Source: Woeseiaceae bacterium (GTDB taxonomy: Bacteria > Pseudomonadota > Gammaproteobacteria > Steroidobacterales > Woeseiaceae). From it: DNA of 35,634 bases. The stretch covers positions 1-35,634 of the forward strand of contig JABDOQ010000016.1 in NCBI GenBank assembly GCA_013043165.1. The letters run 5' to 3'. A model generated the notes under the pieces. The model did not search any database. It worked only from the letters and a program-made list of their open reading frames with translations, and was not told the origin of the DNA. Shown one piece after another: positions 24,157 through 32,009 of the stretch. Position numbers and translations under genes: made by a program. Position 1 is the first letter of the stretch, and each line of letters starts with the position of its first letter.

Positions 24157-24634
24157 TACTCGCCGCGTCATGCTGGCGGTAACCGAGACGAGCTCGATAC
24201 ACGATCTCTGGCGTGTGGCGATACAACATTTGCAGGGCGAGCATGCTGAGCTGATTACGGTCCTTGTTCGCGATGATCGGTGGCGTCGGGCGGCAAGTCT
24301 CGAGTTTACAGAGGAGATCTCGCGTGCCGGTGGCGGCAGCGTGAGCTTCACCCTGCAGCGTGCCGAAGAAGTTGACAGAGATGCGGTCATGCGCACGCAG
24401 GATCGGCTGCAACAACTCGCAATGAAGGCTAAAATTCAGCTGGCGTTTGAAATTCTTGCTGAACACGAGGCGACGAGACTTCACGAGTTTGTCAGGTCGG
24501 AGTCGGACCTGCTTATCGTGCCGTCTTTCTTCAAGGGACGGCCGTTCTATAGTGAGTTGGCTCGGTTGAAATGCCGGATCCTGCTGGTCGATGCAAAGGA
24601 TGTCACTGCAGAGCGGGAGAATTACCTGGAATAG
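24134..24634 (+). CDS. UspA-like alpha/beta protein
   Basis: A 166-residue protein overlapping the Lon-like gene by 23 bases; a second ATG at 24137 is an equal start candidate. The order of elements fits a universal-stress-protein/Rossmann-like fold: RVMLAVTETSSIHDLWRVAIQHL at the start, AELITVLVRDD, a long helix around MRTQDRLQQLAMKAKIQLAFEILAE, then SESDLLIVPSFFKGRPFYSELARLKCRILLVDAKD. The classic ATP-binding G-x2-G-x9-G(S/T) motif is not seen, so this would be a non-ATP-binding type. The overlap indicates co-translation with the protease, suggesting a stress-related partner. Family call is moderate. Confidence 0.6.
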   Translation: MMIKNTSNTRRVMLAVTETSSIHDLWRVAIQHLQGEHAELITVLVRDDRWRRAASLEFTEEISRAGGGSVSFTLQRAEEVDRDAVMRTQDRLQQLAMKAKIQLAFEILAEHEATRLHEFVRSESDLLIVPSFFKGRPFYSELARLKCRILLVDAKDVTAERENYLE

Positions 24635-24652
24635 GAATTTCGGACTCACAAC

Positions 24653-25498
24653 ATGAACAGCGCGCCGTTTAATCTCGAAGTCGCCGGTATTTTTCGCAAT
24701 TGTGCGGAAGTGCTTCGGCAGCAGGCGGCGAATCCTTTCCGTGTCAACGCCTACATTCACGCAGCTCAGACGCTTGAGTCCCTGGAACAGGATACGCGCG
24801 ATATTCTGCGTAACGAGGGCATCGCCGGATTGGTCGAGCTTCCCGCAATTGGTCAGGGTCTGGCCGCATCCATCGATGAAATCGCCAGGACCGGGCGCCT
24901 TCTGCAGCTTGACCGACTTCGTGGTGAAACGGCGCCGGCTAACCTGTTCAGAACGGTGCCGGGAATAGGTCCGAAGCTCGCTCATGCCATTCACGATGAG
25001 TTGCACGTGGATACGCTCGAGGAGTTGGAGGTTGCTGCACACGACGGTCGGCTCGCTGCGGTAGCTGGAATCGGCGATCGTCGCGTGGCTGCAGTCCAGG
25101 CCGGCCTCGCCGCGTTGCTCGGTCGTGGTCGCAGCCGGCGGCAAGCGCCGCAAGCATCACCTCCGGCTGCAGTGCTGCTTGATGTCGATCGCGAGTATCG
25201 GCAACGTGCGGCCGCCGGAAAATTGCCGAAAATCGCGCCGAAACGATTCAATCCTGAAGGACTCGCATGGCTGCCTATCCTGCATACCAACCGGGGGACA
25301 TGGCACTTCACGGCCTTGTTCTCCAACACAGCAAGGGCGCACGAGCTCGGGCGGACTGATGACTGGGTCGTCGTGTATTTCTATGACGATCATCACCAGG
25401 AAGGGCAAAATACGATCGTCACCGAGACAAACGGACCGATGACGGGTGAGCGCGTGGTCCGCGGCCGTGAGGCCGAGTGTCGTGCCCTGGCGAATTAA
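24653..25498 (+). CDS. PolX-N-like helix-hairpin-helix DNA-binding protein
   Basis: A 281-residue protein. Residues about 7-93 match the 8-kDa N-terminal helical domain of family X polymerases (FRNCAEVLRQQAANPFRVNAYIHAA, IAGLVELPAIGQGLAASIDEIARTG); then HhH motifs TVPGIGPKLAHAIHDEL (100-116) and VAGIGDRRVAAVQAGL. The catalytic palm domain of PolX is absent. Instead, about 194-281 is a separate conserved-looking block (PKRFNPEGLAWLPILHT, WHFTALFSNTARAHELGRTDDWVVVYFYDD). It probably binds DNA ends or junctions; enzymatic activity is not indicated. It follows the UspA-like gene by 18 bases, hence the same operon. Confidence 0.82.
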   Translation: MNSAPFNLEVAGIFRNCAEVLRQQAANPFRVNAYIHAAQTLESLEQDTRDILRNEGIAGLVELPAIGQGLAASIDEIARTGRLLQLDRLRGETAPANLFRTVPGIGPKLAHAIHDELHVDTLEELEVAAHDGRLAAVAGIGDRRVAAVQAGLAALLGRGRSRRQAPQASPPAAVLLDVDREYRQRAAAGKLPKIAPKRFNPEGLAWLPILHTNRGTWHFTALFSNTARAHELGRTDDWVVVYFYDDHHQEGQNTIVTETNGPMTGERVVRGREAECRALAN

Positions 25499-25619
25499 CA
25501 ACCAGATTCGAATTCGACTTTAGTAAGTACAAACCCTGGTACCGAATTCCGGAACGGTGGGCCGAGAGTCCGGTCGAATCGTAGTGTGGTTCAGACCACC
25601 GAGCTTGGGAGGAATCGCG

Positions 25620-26087
25620 ATGATCAAGAAAGTAACTATGAGTTTGCTGGTGGCGATCTTTCTTTTGACAACTGGATTGATGGCCGGATGTGAGACGACT
25701 TCGCACGCACAACAAGGCGAGGTAATCGGCGGTGTACTTGGTGGCGTGCTCGGCGCGCAGATCGGGGAAGGCCGTGGCCGGACAGCCGCGATCATCGTGG
25801 GCACTATTGCCGGTGCGATGATTGGACGGCAAATCGGTGAGAATATGGATGACACTGACCGCATGCAGACCGCAATGGTGCTTAATGACGCCCGAACCGG
25901 CGAGAGCACGACCTGGATTAATCCCGACAACGGTAACCGCTACACGGTCACGCCCACACAGACCTTCGAACAGGGTGACGGCCCTTGCCGCGAATTTCGT
26001 CTGGATGCCAGGGTGGGCGATCAGGCCGACCAGGAAGTCTACGGCACGGCCTGCCTGCAAGCGGATGGCAGCTGGTTAGTGCGGTAG
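25620..26087 (+). CDS. Glycine-zipper outer-membrane lipoprotein
   Basis: A 155-residue protein from the ATG at 25620 with a strong GGGAGGA ribosome-binding site. A lipoprotein signal ends in the lipobox LMAGC (Cys24). Residues about 32-70 form a glycine zipper (VIGGVLGGVLGAQIGEG, IIVGTIAGAMIGRQIGENMD), as in the 17-kDa surface antigen/SlyB family. The C-terminal part (TTWINPDNGNRYTVTPTQTFEQGDGPCREFRLDA...) is the usual beta-rich domain with cysteines. It likely sits in the outer membrane and helps envelope integrity. Repeat copy C follows the stop directly. Confidence 0.88.
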   Translation: MIKKVTMSLLVAIFLLTTGLMAGCETTSHAQQGEVIGGVLGGVLGAQIGEGRGRTAAIIVGTIAGAMIGRQIGENMDDTDRMQTAMVLNDARTGESTTWINPDNGNRYTVTPTQTFEQGDGPCREFRLDARVGDQADQEVYGTACLQADGSWLVR

Positions 26088-26089
26088 CT

Positions 26090-26109
26090 GAACTGCCGGC
26101 ACGCGGATT
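26090..26109 (+). repeat. Intergenic 20-bp repeat, copy C
   Basis: Third copy of GAACTGCCGRYACGCGGATT, with GC at the variable positions. It starts 3 bases after the stop of the glycine-zipper gene. Confidence 0.8.
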
Positions 26110-26287
26110 TCCAGAACGTCAGGTGATTGATTCATCACAATCACGTCGCAGATCCTGGCTGTAACGTCATTTCGTTACCAAAAAGCGACATCCCTGTGAC
26201 ACTTATGTGATCTTTGCCGGCTAACGTTTACCCCGGATGTTGATTAATTCGACGATTTCGACTGAATTGAACCGAGGGGGTCAAACG

Positions 26288-27019
26288 ATGAGTTCCAAAT
26301 TGATAGCTGTAGCAGCCCTGGGCCTGGCGCTGACATTACTATTCCCGCAAGCGGCACGCAGTGAAGGCGGTAAGACATACAAGATCACGATCACGAACCT
26401 GACCGCCGGTCAGCCGCTCACGCCACCCATTCTCACGACGCACACGAGCAGGACCAGCATTTTCAGGGTTGGCGAGGTGGCTAGCGAAGGCATCCGGCAA
26501 ATTGCCGAGAACGGCAACGGCGCACCGCTGCTGCAGGCCCTCGGCGAAGATACACAGGTCCACGACGTCGTAGCAGGAGCTGCACCATTGGTTCCGGCCA
26601 ATAATCCCGGTGCCACCGGTTTCGCGAGTTCGGCTACCTTTACGATCACCACCCGCGGCAGAGCCAGATTCCTCTCGTACGCGAGCATGCTGATTTGCAC
26701 CAATGACGGCTTTACGGGTCTCGACAGCGTTCGATTGCCGAATCATAAGAAGACCGTTTACTCGGTGTCTTACGATGCGAGGACCGAGATGAATACCGAG
26801 GATTTCGCTGACATCGTTCCGCCCTGCCAGGGCCTGATTGGCGCCTCCTCCGACGACCCGGGTACCGGCATGAGCAATCCTCTGCTGGCCGAGGACGGCA
26901 TCGTCATTCCCCACGCCGGCATCAACGGTGGCATTGATCTTGCCCCGGAAGTGCACGGTTGGGGTGATCCGGTCGCGAAGATCGAGATCGAGCGTGTTCG
27001 TCACCACTACGACGACTGA
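26288..27019 (+). CDS. Secreted spondin-domain protein
   Basis: A 243-residue protein from the ATG at 26288, preceded by GAGGGGG; the frame is open from 26237. A Sec signal peptide covers about 1-25 (cleavage after AARS). The mature part fits the bacterial spondin_N pattern: YKITITNLTAGQPLTPPILTTHT, FRVGEVASEGIRQIAENGNGAPL, FLSYASMLICTNDGFTGLDSVRLP and SVSYDARTEMNTEDFADIVPPC. The domain is a secreted beta-sandwich that in other proteins binds divalent cation and partner molecules. The bacterial role is unknown; the gene lies between the glycine-zipper lipoprotein and a two-component system. Confidence 0.85.
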   Translation: MSSKLIAVAALGLALTLLFPQAARSEGGKTYKITITNLTAGQPLTPPILTTHTSRTSIFRVGEVASEGIRQIAENGNGAPLLQALGEDTQVHDVVAGAAPLVPANNPGATGFASSATFTITTRGRARFLSYASMLICTNDGFTGLDSVRLPNHKKTVYSVSYDARTEMNTEDFADIVPPCQGLIGASSDDPGTGMSNPLLAEDGIVIPHAGINGGIDLAPEVHGWGDPVAKIEIERVRHHYDD

Positions 27020-27177
27020 TCGGTAGCACGGCAGGTCACCGTGGCGCAGGGATGTGCCGCGGGCCTCGCTGCCGCTGTGATATTTAGGTGAGATGTCCGG
27101 TCTATTATTCCAATGCGCCCCTGAAAACGCCTGTCCGTACCCAGCACAACAATCTGGCGCAACGGGAAATAGTCACG

Positions 27178-27906
27178 ATGAAGAAACGCCGCATACTCCT
27201 GGTTGAGGACGAACAGGACATTGCCGAGCTGGTCTCGCTACACTTGCGGGATCTGTGCGACGAGTTCGTGGTGGCTTCCGATGGCTACGAAGGCATGCGG
27301 CTCGCGACGTCCGAGACCTGGTCGCTGGCAATTCTTGACCTCTGCCTGCCCGGCCCCGATGGCCTGGAAATCTGTCGAGCGATCCGGCGGGAAGGCTCCT
27401 ACCAACCAATACTCATGCTGACATCGAAGTCGGCTGAGCTTGATCGCGTCCTCGGCCTGGAAACGGGCGCCGATGATTACCTGACCAAACCATTTAGCGT
27501 GCTCGAGCTTGTCGCGCGTGTTCGCGCCATTTTCAGGCGCATCGAGAACCTGCAGCAGCAGCCGACAGCGCCCGACCTGGCAAGGAATGTCAGCGCAGGC
27601 AGCCTGACCATTGATCCGGCTCGGAGGGAAGTGACGCTCGGCGGCCGGCAAATCGACCTGACCGCGCGCGAGTTCGACCTGCTGGATTATTTTGTCCGCA
27701 ACCCGGGGCGTGTTTTTCGGCGAGCGGACCTTCTGGACAAGGTGTGGGGTTACGGCCACGAGGGTTATGAACACACCGTGAATTCCCACATCAACCGTTT
27801 GCGGGCGAAGATTGAAAGTAATCCATCGAAGCCCGAAATGATTGTTACGGTGTGGGGCGTCGGTTACAAGTTCTCGAGCCGGGACCATATCGACATTGCA
27901 GTTTGA
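27178..27906 (+). CDS. OmpR/PhoB-family response regulator
   Basis: A 242-residue regulator from the ATG at 27178 (GGGAAA upstream; frame open from 27088). Receiver domain 1-120: acidic pocket E10/D11, phospho-acceptor D54 (AILDLCLPG), T82 and K104 (YLTKPF). DNA-binding domain about 145-240 with the winged-helix pattern LTAREFDLLDYFVRNPGRVFRRADLLDKVWGYG and VNSHINRLRAKIE. The kinase gene starts 5 bases after its stop, so the pair is co-transcribed. Targets are not evident; nearby secreted and envelope genes are plausible. Confidence 0.93.
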   Translation: MKKRRILLVEDEQDIAELVSLHLRDLCDEFVVASDGYEGMRLATSETWSLAILDLCLPGPDGLEICRAIRREGSYQPILMLTSKSAELDRVLGLETGADDYLTKPFSVLELVARVRAIFRRIENLQQQPTAPDLARNVSAGSLTIDPARREVTLGGRQIDLTAREFDLLDYFVRNPGRVFRRADLLDKVWGYGHEGYEHTVNSHINRLRAKIESNPSKPEMIVTVWGVGYKFSSRDHIDIAV

Positions 27907-27911
27907 TTTTC

Positions 27912-29387
27912 ATGAATACACTTTTTGCCAAGCTGTCAGCTGCTCTGCTCGTCATCGTGATCCTCATGGGATCAGTCTTTTTCGTCGCCGGGCGTATCAA
28001 TACGCAGCTGTATTACGAAGAACTCACGCAACGACTCAATGCGCCCATTGCAATGTACGTCACTGGGCAGCGGGATTTAATCAGGAACGGCATTCCCGAC
28101 CTCGATAGCCTGACGGAGCTTGCCAGCCATGCAATGGTGATAAACCCGACGGCCGAAATTTACCTGCTTGATAGCAACGGGAACATTCTCGGTCATGGGC
28201 TGCCGCCAGACACTGTCATGCTCGAACGCGTCGAAATTGCGCCGCTCAAGGAACTGATCGCGGGCTCCGCCACAATGCCGATTCGAGGTGACGACCCACG
28301 CAGCGGCTCCACACGCAAGGTATTCTCGGCATTCGAGGTGCGTAACGAAGAGCGTCTTGAAGGATATCTGTACGTCGTCCTGGGCGGGCAGAACTACGAG
28401 GCGTTGTCCCGCGATATCGGGAGTTCCTATGTCGGCAAAATAAGCCTCTATATAGCGGTTGCGGTGGTGCTTGCCGCCGCTATCGTAGGCCTGTTGGTAT
28501 TTGGCCTCCTGACGCGGCGCCTGAAGAAGCTCAGTGTAGAAATGCGCCGTGTGAGTGATTCAGGTTTCGAGCAGGTACCATGTGTCGAGCCGGCTTCAGC
28601 AAATGACGACGAAATCGACCAGCTTGCACGCTCTTTCGTATCAATGTCCGGCAAGATCAAGGAGCAGCTCGCGCAGCTTAAGGAAAACGATAATCTGCGC
28701 CGCGAGCTCGTATCGAATATTTCTCACGACCTTCGTACTCCGCTGTCAGCAATGCAGGGTTACCTCGAGACGCTCATTATTAAAGGCGAGACCCTGTCTG
28801 CGGAGGAGCGCGAGCGCTATCTCAAAATCGCGCGGCGGCACACCGTACGGCTTGGCAGCCTGATCGGTGATTTATTCGAGTTGTCCAAACTGGATTCCGC
28901 CAGCGTGACACCGCAACTGGAATCGTTCTCCGTGCCGGAACTGGTTCAGGACATTGCACAGGAATTTCAGCTACAGGCGGAGAAGAAAAACATCACCCTG
29001 TCTCTCAAACTTGACACTAACTCGGCTTTTACGATCGGGGATATTGGCCTTATCCAGCGCGTACTGGAAAACCTGGTTCGCAACGCTATTCGATTTACGC
29101 CGGTGGGTGGAGAGGTAACCCTGAGCATTTCCGAGCGCCCGCAATCGGTGTCCGTTGCCGTTTCCGATACCGGCGCGGGCATTCCCGACAACGAGATATC
29201 ACATATCTTCGATCGCTTTTATCGATCCGACCAGGGTAATGGAAGCCGCTCTGATTCTTCGGGGCTTGGACTCGCCATCGTGAAAAAGATCCTGGATCTG
29301 CATGACAGTCGTATTACTGTGGTCAGCAAGGTTGACGCGGGCACACGATTCGAATTTGAGCTTCCGCTCCACAGGCAGGCCGCCTGA
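27912..29387 (+). CDS. Membrane sensor histidine kinase
   Basis: A 491-residue kinase from the ATG at 27912. Two membrane helices (about 8-27 and 177-200) flank a periplasmic sensor of about 150 residues with a PAS/Cache-like feel (AEIYLLDSNGNILGHG, SAFEVRNEERLEGYLYVVLGGQ). HAMP follows (about 200-252), then the HisKA phospho-site H272 in SNISHDLRTPLSAM, and HATPase motifs N (NLVRNAIRFTP), G1 (VSDTGAGIPDN), F (DRFYRSD) and G2 (SSGLGLAIVKK). It phosphorylates the response regulator encoded immediately upstream. Signal unknown. Confidence 0.93.
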   Translation: MNTLFAKLSAALLVIVILMGSVFFVAGRINTQLYYEELTQRLNAPIAMYVTGQRDLIRNGIPDLDSLTELASHAMVINPTAEIYLLDSNGNILGHGLPPDTVMLERVEIAPLKELIAGSATMPIRGDDPRSGSTRKVFSAFEVRNEERLEGYLYVVLGGQNYEALSRDIGSSYVGKISLYIAVAVVLAAAIVGLLVFGLLTRRLKKLSVEMRRVSDSGFEQVPCVEPASANDDEIDQLARSFVSMSGKIKEQLAQLKENDNLRRELVSNISHDLRTPLSAMQGYLETLIIKGETLSAEERERYLKIARRHTVRLGSLIGDLFELSKLDSASVTPQLESFSVPELVQDIAQEFQLQAEKKNITLSLKLDTNSAFTIGDIGLIQRVLENLVRNAIRFTPVGGEVTLSISERPQSVSVAVSDTGAGIPDNEISHIFDRFYRSDQGNGSRSDSSGLGLAIVKKILDLHDSRITVVSKVDAGTRFEFELPLHRQAA

Positions 29388-29394
29388 CAAATGA

Positions 29395-29454
29395 GGTCAG
29401 GTTTATTTACGTGGGGTCTATTAATGTGAAAAAGGTGTCAGGTCTATTTTCGTG
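29395..29454 (+). repeat. Three REP-like units in tandem
   Basis: After the kinase stop are three similar units: GGTCAGGTTTATTTACGTG (29395-29413), GGGGTCTATTAATGTG (29413-29428) and GGTGTCAGGTCTATTTTCGT plus G (29434-29454). All carry a GTC-(AGGT)-TATT core and a GTG end. The third shares 14 exact bases with 20827-20840 (minus strand). They look like decayed REP elements of the RAYT type. Confidence 0.55.
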
Positions 29455-29471
29455 CGCCGGGGCGCAACGAA

Positions 29472-29493
29472 ACGGGCCCCTCCCGGGGCCCGT
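29472..29493. terminator. Strong GC-rich hairpin between convergent genes
   Basis: Perfect 9-bp arms ACGGGCCCC (29472-29480) and GGGGCCCGT (29485-29493) around a TCCC loop. It lies between the ends of the histidine-kinase gene (plus) and the DUF4382 gene (minus). Neither side has a long T-run (CACTTTCG on the plus side, TTTCGTTG on the minus side), but the position suits a bidirectional terminator. Confidence 0.7.
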
Positions 29494-29518
29494 CACTTTC
29501 GTCGCAATCAAGGTGTGA

Positions 29519-31810
29519 TCAGGGCCGTGCCGCCAACGCGTCGGCAATCGCCTGGATTTCCTCCGGCGTCAGCTCGAGTGAACCCATACCGCCCTTGTTA
29601 CTGTCGATGGCGTCCTGAATAGCTGCTGCCGTCCAGTTGGGCGCATCGGCAAACGATAACCTATGGCAGTTTTCGCAATTGTCGTTGTAGAGCATTTCGC
29701 CGTCAGGCGCCTGTGCGACTTCCTCGGCCGTAATCACGACTTCGTCGGCCGCGCTGCTGTCCACGGTGCCGTCATTGACCACGAGGACGGCTACGTAACT
29801 GCCGGCAATATCCGCGCTAAATCCGGGCATCGCACTACTTGCGTCGTCGAGCACAGCGCCGCTGCCGGTGGGCGCCTCGAGCGTCCAGCTGTAAGTCAGC
29901 GTGTCGCCGTCGGCATCGGAGCTACCCGTACCATCAAGTGCCACTGAGGCACCGACCTCGACGGCCTGGTCAGGTCCGGCGTCGGCAACGGGTGCCTGAT
30001 TCTGTGCCGGGTCGACTGCGGTGATCGTGACTGAGTCTGAGTCGGAAAACTCTCCGTCATTGACGGTCAGTTCGGCAACATAGTCACCGACCACATCCGT
30101 GGTGAAGCTCGGCATAGACGAATCAGCGGCGGCCAGTTGCGCCGTACTGCCTTCGGGAGCGGTGAGCGTCCAGGCGTACGTCAGCTCGTCGCCGTCCGGG
30201 TCCGTACTTCCCGATCCGTCGGGCATCACTGACTCGCCCGCATCGACTGTCGCGTCGTCACCGGCGTTCGCCATCGGCGCACGATTTTCGGGCGGCACCG
30301 CATCCACGGTGAGATCGACGATGATCGTTTCGGCCTCGAAGCAACCGTCGTTCTCTTCTTCGCCGTAGACGTCAACCGACTGCCCGATTGCCAGGTCGCC
30401 GAGCATGCCGCGCATACTGCGAATACCATTACCGTCATCGGGGAGAATCAGGAAGACCTCGGTATCGTTATCGGTTGCAACACAACGATCACCCATGTCG
30501 GTGATCAAGTTGAATCCGCCATCGTTTGGTGTCGAGATTTCGCCCCGCAGGACCTCGTCCCCCGAGGGAGACAAATCGAGCACTATCAGTGCTGTCTTGA
30601 GGACGTCGGGATCGGCATCGGAAAGCACCAGGCGACCTTCGAAGTAGCCGCGCACGTCAGGTGCGATTGCATTCGGCTCGAGCGGCATGCCGCGCTTGTC
30701 GAAGACACGTGTGCCGTCCTGGAACAGTGACAACAGGGCGCCGTCGGATTCGATTCCCTGATCGGGATCGAGGTCGATCGTGAACTCGCCGGTGTCGACA
30801 TTGAGGCCTTCATTGACACGTCCTTTGTAAGGCTTGAACGTGCCCTTGTCACCCTGCATGACGACGACAGCGTCGATCTCGAACGGCGCATCGTCCCCGT
30901 CACTATCACTGTCACTGTCACTGTCATCATCGCGATCGCTATCTTCGTCCATGTCGGTCATGTCGTCATCGTCGTTCTGCACAAGGCCCGCGACTGTCGC
31001 GAAGTCGCCCTCCATCAATGCGCCGAACTCGATCGGGTCGCCCGTCTCGCCGAAGAGACCGGTGTCTTCCTTCACGGAAACCCGTATGCAATGTTCGTCT
31101 TCCTCGTAGTCGTCACTGTCGTCGTCATCAGACAGCAGCTCCGTCTGGCAAAGACGAAAGTCCAGCTCTTCATTATCGAGCGCATCGATGCGCCCGTAGA
31201 TACGTGTCAGGCGACCGAAGTCGTCGTGATCGCCCGATTCGACGAATATAACCGGGCGAAAGCGCCACTCGCCGTTGCCGGTCTCGTGATACTTGATCGA
31301 CTTCTCCGCGTCGATATCGATCTGCAACAGCAAGGTCTCGCCTGCCGCGACCGATAGTGGACCACGGGGGTTCAGTTCGATCTTGCCGTTAGCCGGGATT
31401 TTCGGATGAATCTCCTCGAGGATTGTCGTGCCATCGGAATCGACGTCGACAAGAACAATGTCATTGACGTATAAGCGGACCTTGGAATAGGTGCCCGGTG
31501 GCACGTCGTCGCTAAGGCTCAGAAGTTCGCCGTTGTTCTCGAGCTGGCGCAGGTCCACCGTGATGTCACCTTCGAAAACCGTCACCGGCGGGCCGCTGCC
31601 CAGCAAAGCGACCTGTGTTACCTGAACCAGGATCTTGTCGAAACGGTCGGACGGCGAGTCGGTGATGAAGATGCCAACGGTACCGGTTTGGGGCGGTGTC
31701 TGCTCTACCGGGTTGTCTGTGGTGCCGGCACTGCCTCCGCACGCCGCTAGCGAGGCGATAGCCGCAAATAGCAGGCCACGTAAGGTAATGTTTCGCATAG
31801 AAATATTCAT
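29519..31810 (-). CDS. DUF4382-PKD-PKD-cytochrome c lipoprotein
   Basis: A 763-residue lipoprotein: lipobox LAAC (Cys24); DUF4382 domain at about 44-190 (GTVGIFITDSPSDRFDKILVQVTQVALLG...GTYSKVRLYV); a central region of DUF5666-like beta strands interrupted by a highly acidic Asp/Ser stretch at about 278-310; two PKD domains at about 525-610 and 620-705, each starting NRAPMANAGDDATV or NQAPVADAGPDQAV; and a C-terminal minimal cytochrome c domain with CENCH (C712, C715, H716) and candidate ligand M742. GGGA precedes the ATG. Expected on the outer membrane or cell surface. The haem module implies electron transfer or a redox role; the other domains are adhesive or structural. Confidence 0.85.
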   Translation of the reverse strand: MNISMRNITLRGLLFAAIASLAACGGSAGTTDNPVEQTPPQTGTVGIFITDSPSDRFDKILVQVTQVALLGSGPPVTVFEGDITVDLRQLENNGELLSLSDDVPPGTYSKVRLYVNDIVLVDVDSDGTTILEEIHPKIPANGKIELNPRGPLSVAAGETLLLQIDIDAEKSIKYHETGNGEWRFRPVIFVESGDHDDFGRLTRIYGRIDALDNEELDFRLCQTELLSDDDDSDDYEEDEHCIRVSVKEDTGLFGETGDPIEFGALMEGDFATVAGLVQNDDDDMTDMDEDSDRDDDSDSDSDSDGDDAPFEIDAVVVMQGDKGTFKPYKGRVNEGLNVDTGEFTIDLDPDQGIESDGALLSLFQDGTRVFDKRGMPLEPNAIAPDVRGYFEGRLVLSDADPDVLKTALIVLDLSPSGDEVLRGEISTPNDGGFNLITDMGDRCVATDNDTEVFLILPDDGNGIRSMRGMLGDLAIGQSVDVYGEEENDGCFEAETIIVDLTVDAVPPENRAPMANAGDDATVDAGESVMPDGSGSTDPDGDELTYAWTLTAPEGSTAQLAAADSSMPSFTTDVVGDYVAELTVNDGEFSDSDSVTITAVDPAQNQAPVADAGPDQAVEVGASVALDGTGSSDADGDTLTYSWTLEAPTGSGAVLDDASSAMPGFSADIAGSYVAVLVVNDGTVDSSAADEVVITAEEVAQAPDGEMLYNDNCENCHRLSFADAPNWTAAAIQDAIDSNKGGMGSLELTPEEIQAIADALAARP
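30901..30927. repeat. Hexanucleotide repeat in the acidic segment of the DUF4382 gene
   Basis: Successive TCACTG/TCACTA units on the plus strand encode the (Asp-Ser)n run of the minus-strand gene. The period of 6 keeps the frame, so unit gain or loss would change the length of the acidic run without frameshift. Confidence 0.6.
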
Positions 31811-32009
31811 GGTTATTTCCCTTTGGAATGCTTTTTTGTGTCAAATTTTGTCGCCGAATTGCTGCGACGGCGGATTTACGATCCGTTTCTTACACGAACC
31901 CGGTGCGAAAATGGTTCCATTGCCGGACCATTTTCTTTAATTGGCGTCCAGATTGAGGCGGGGCCGGGAGCAAGTGGCGGCTTACTCCTTGTTTCCTTAA
32001 ACTGCGCAG

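Noticed and set aside
24065..25153. 362-codon minus-strand frame
   Set aside because: Antisense to the UspA-like and HhH genes, both of which have recognisable motifs and tight operon spacing.
26195..26214. CRP-like site (TGTGACACTTATGTGATC)
   Set aside because: The right half is a direct TGTGA rather than an inverted TCACA, so the dyad expected of a CRP site is absent.
27088..27177. Upstream extension of the response-regulator frame
   Set aside because: Receiver homology begins at MKKRRILLVEDE, which has its own ribosome-binding site.
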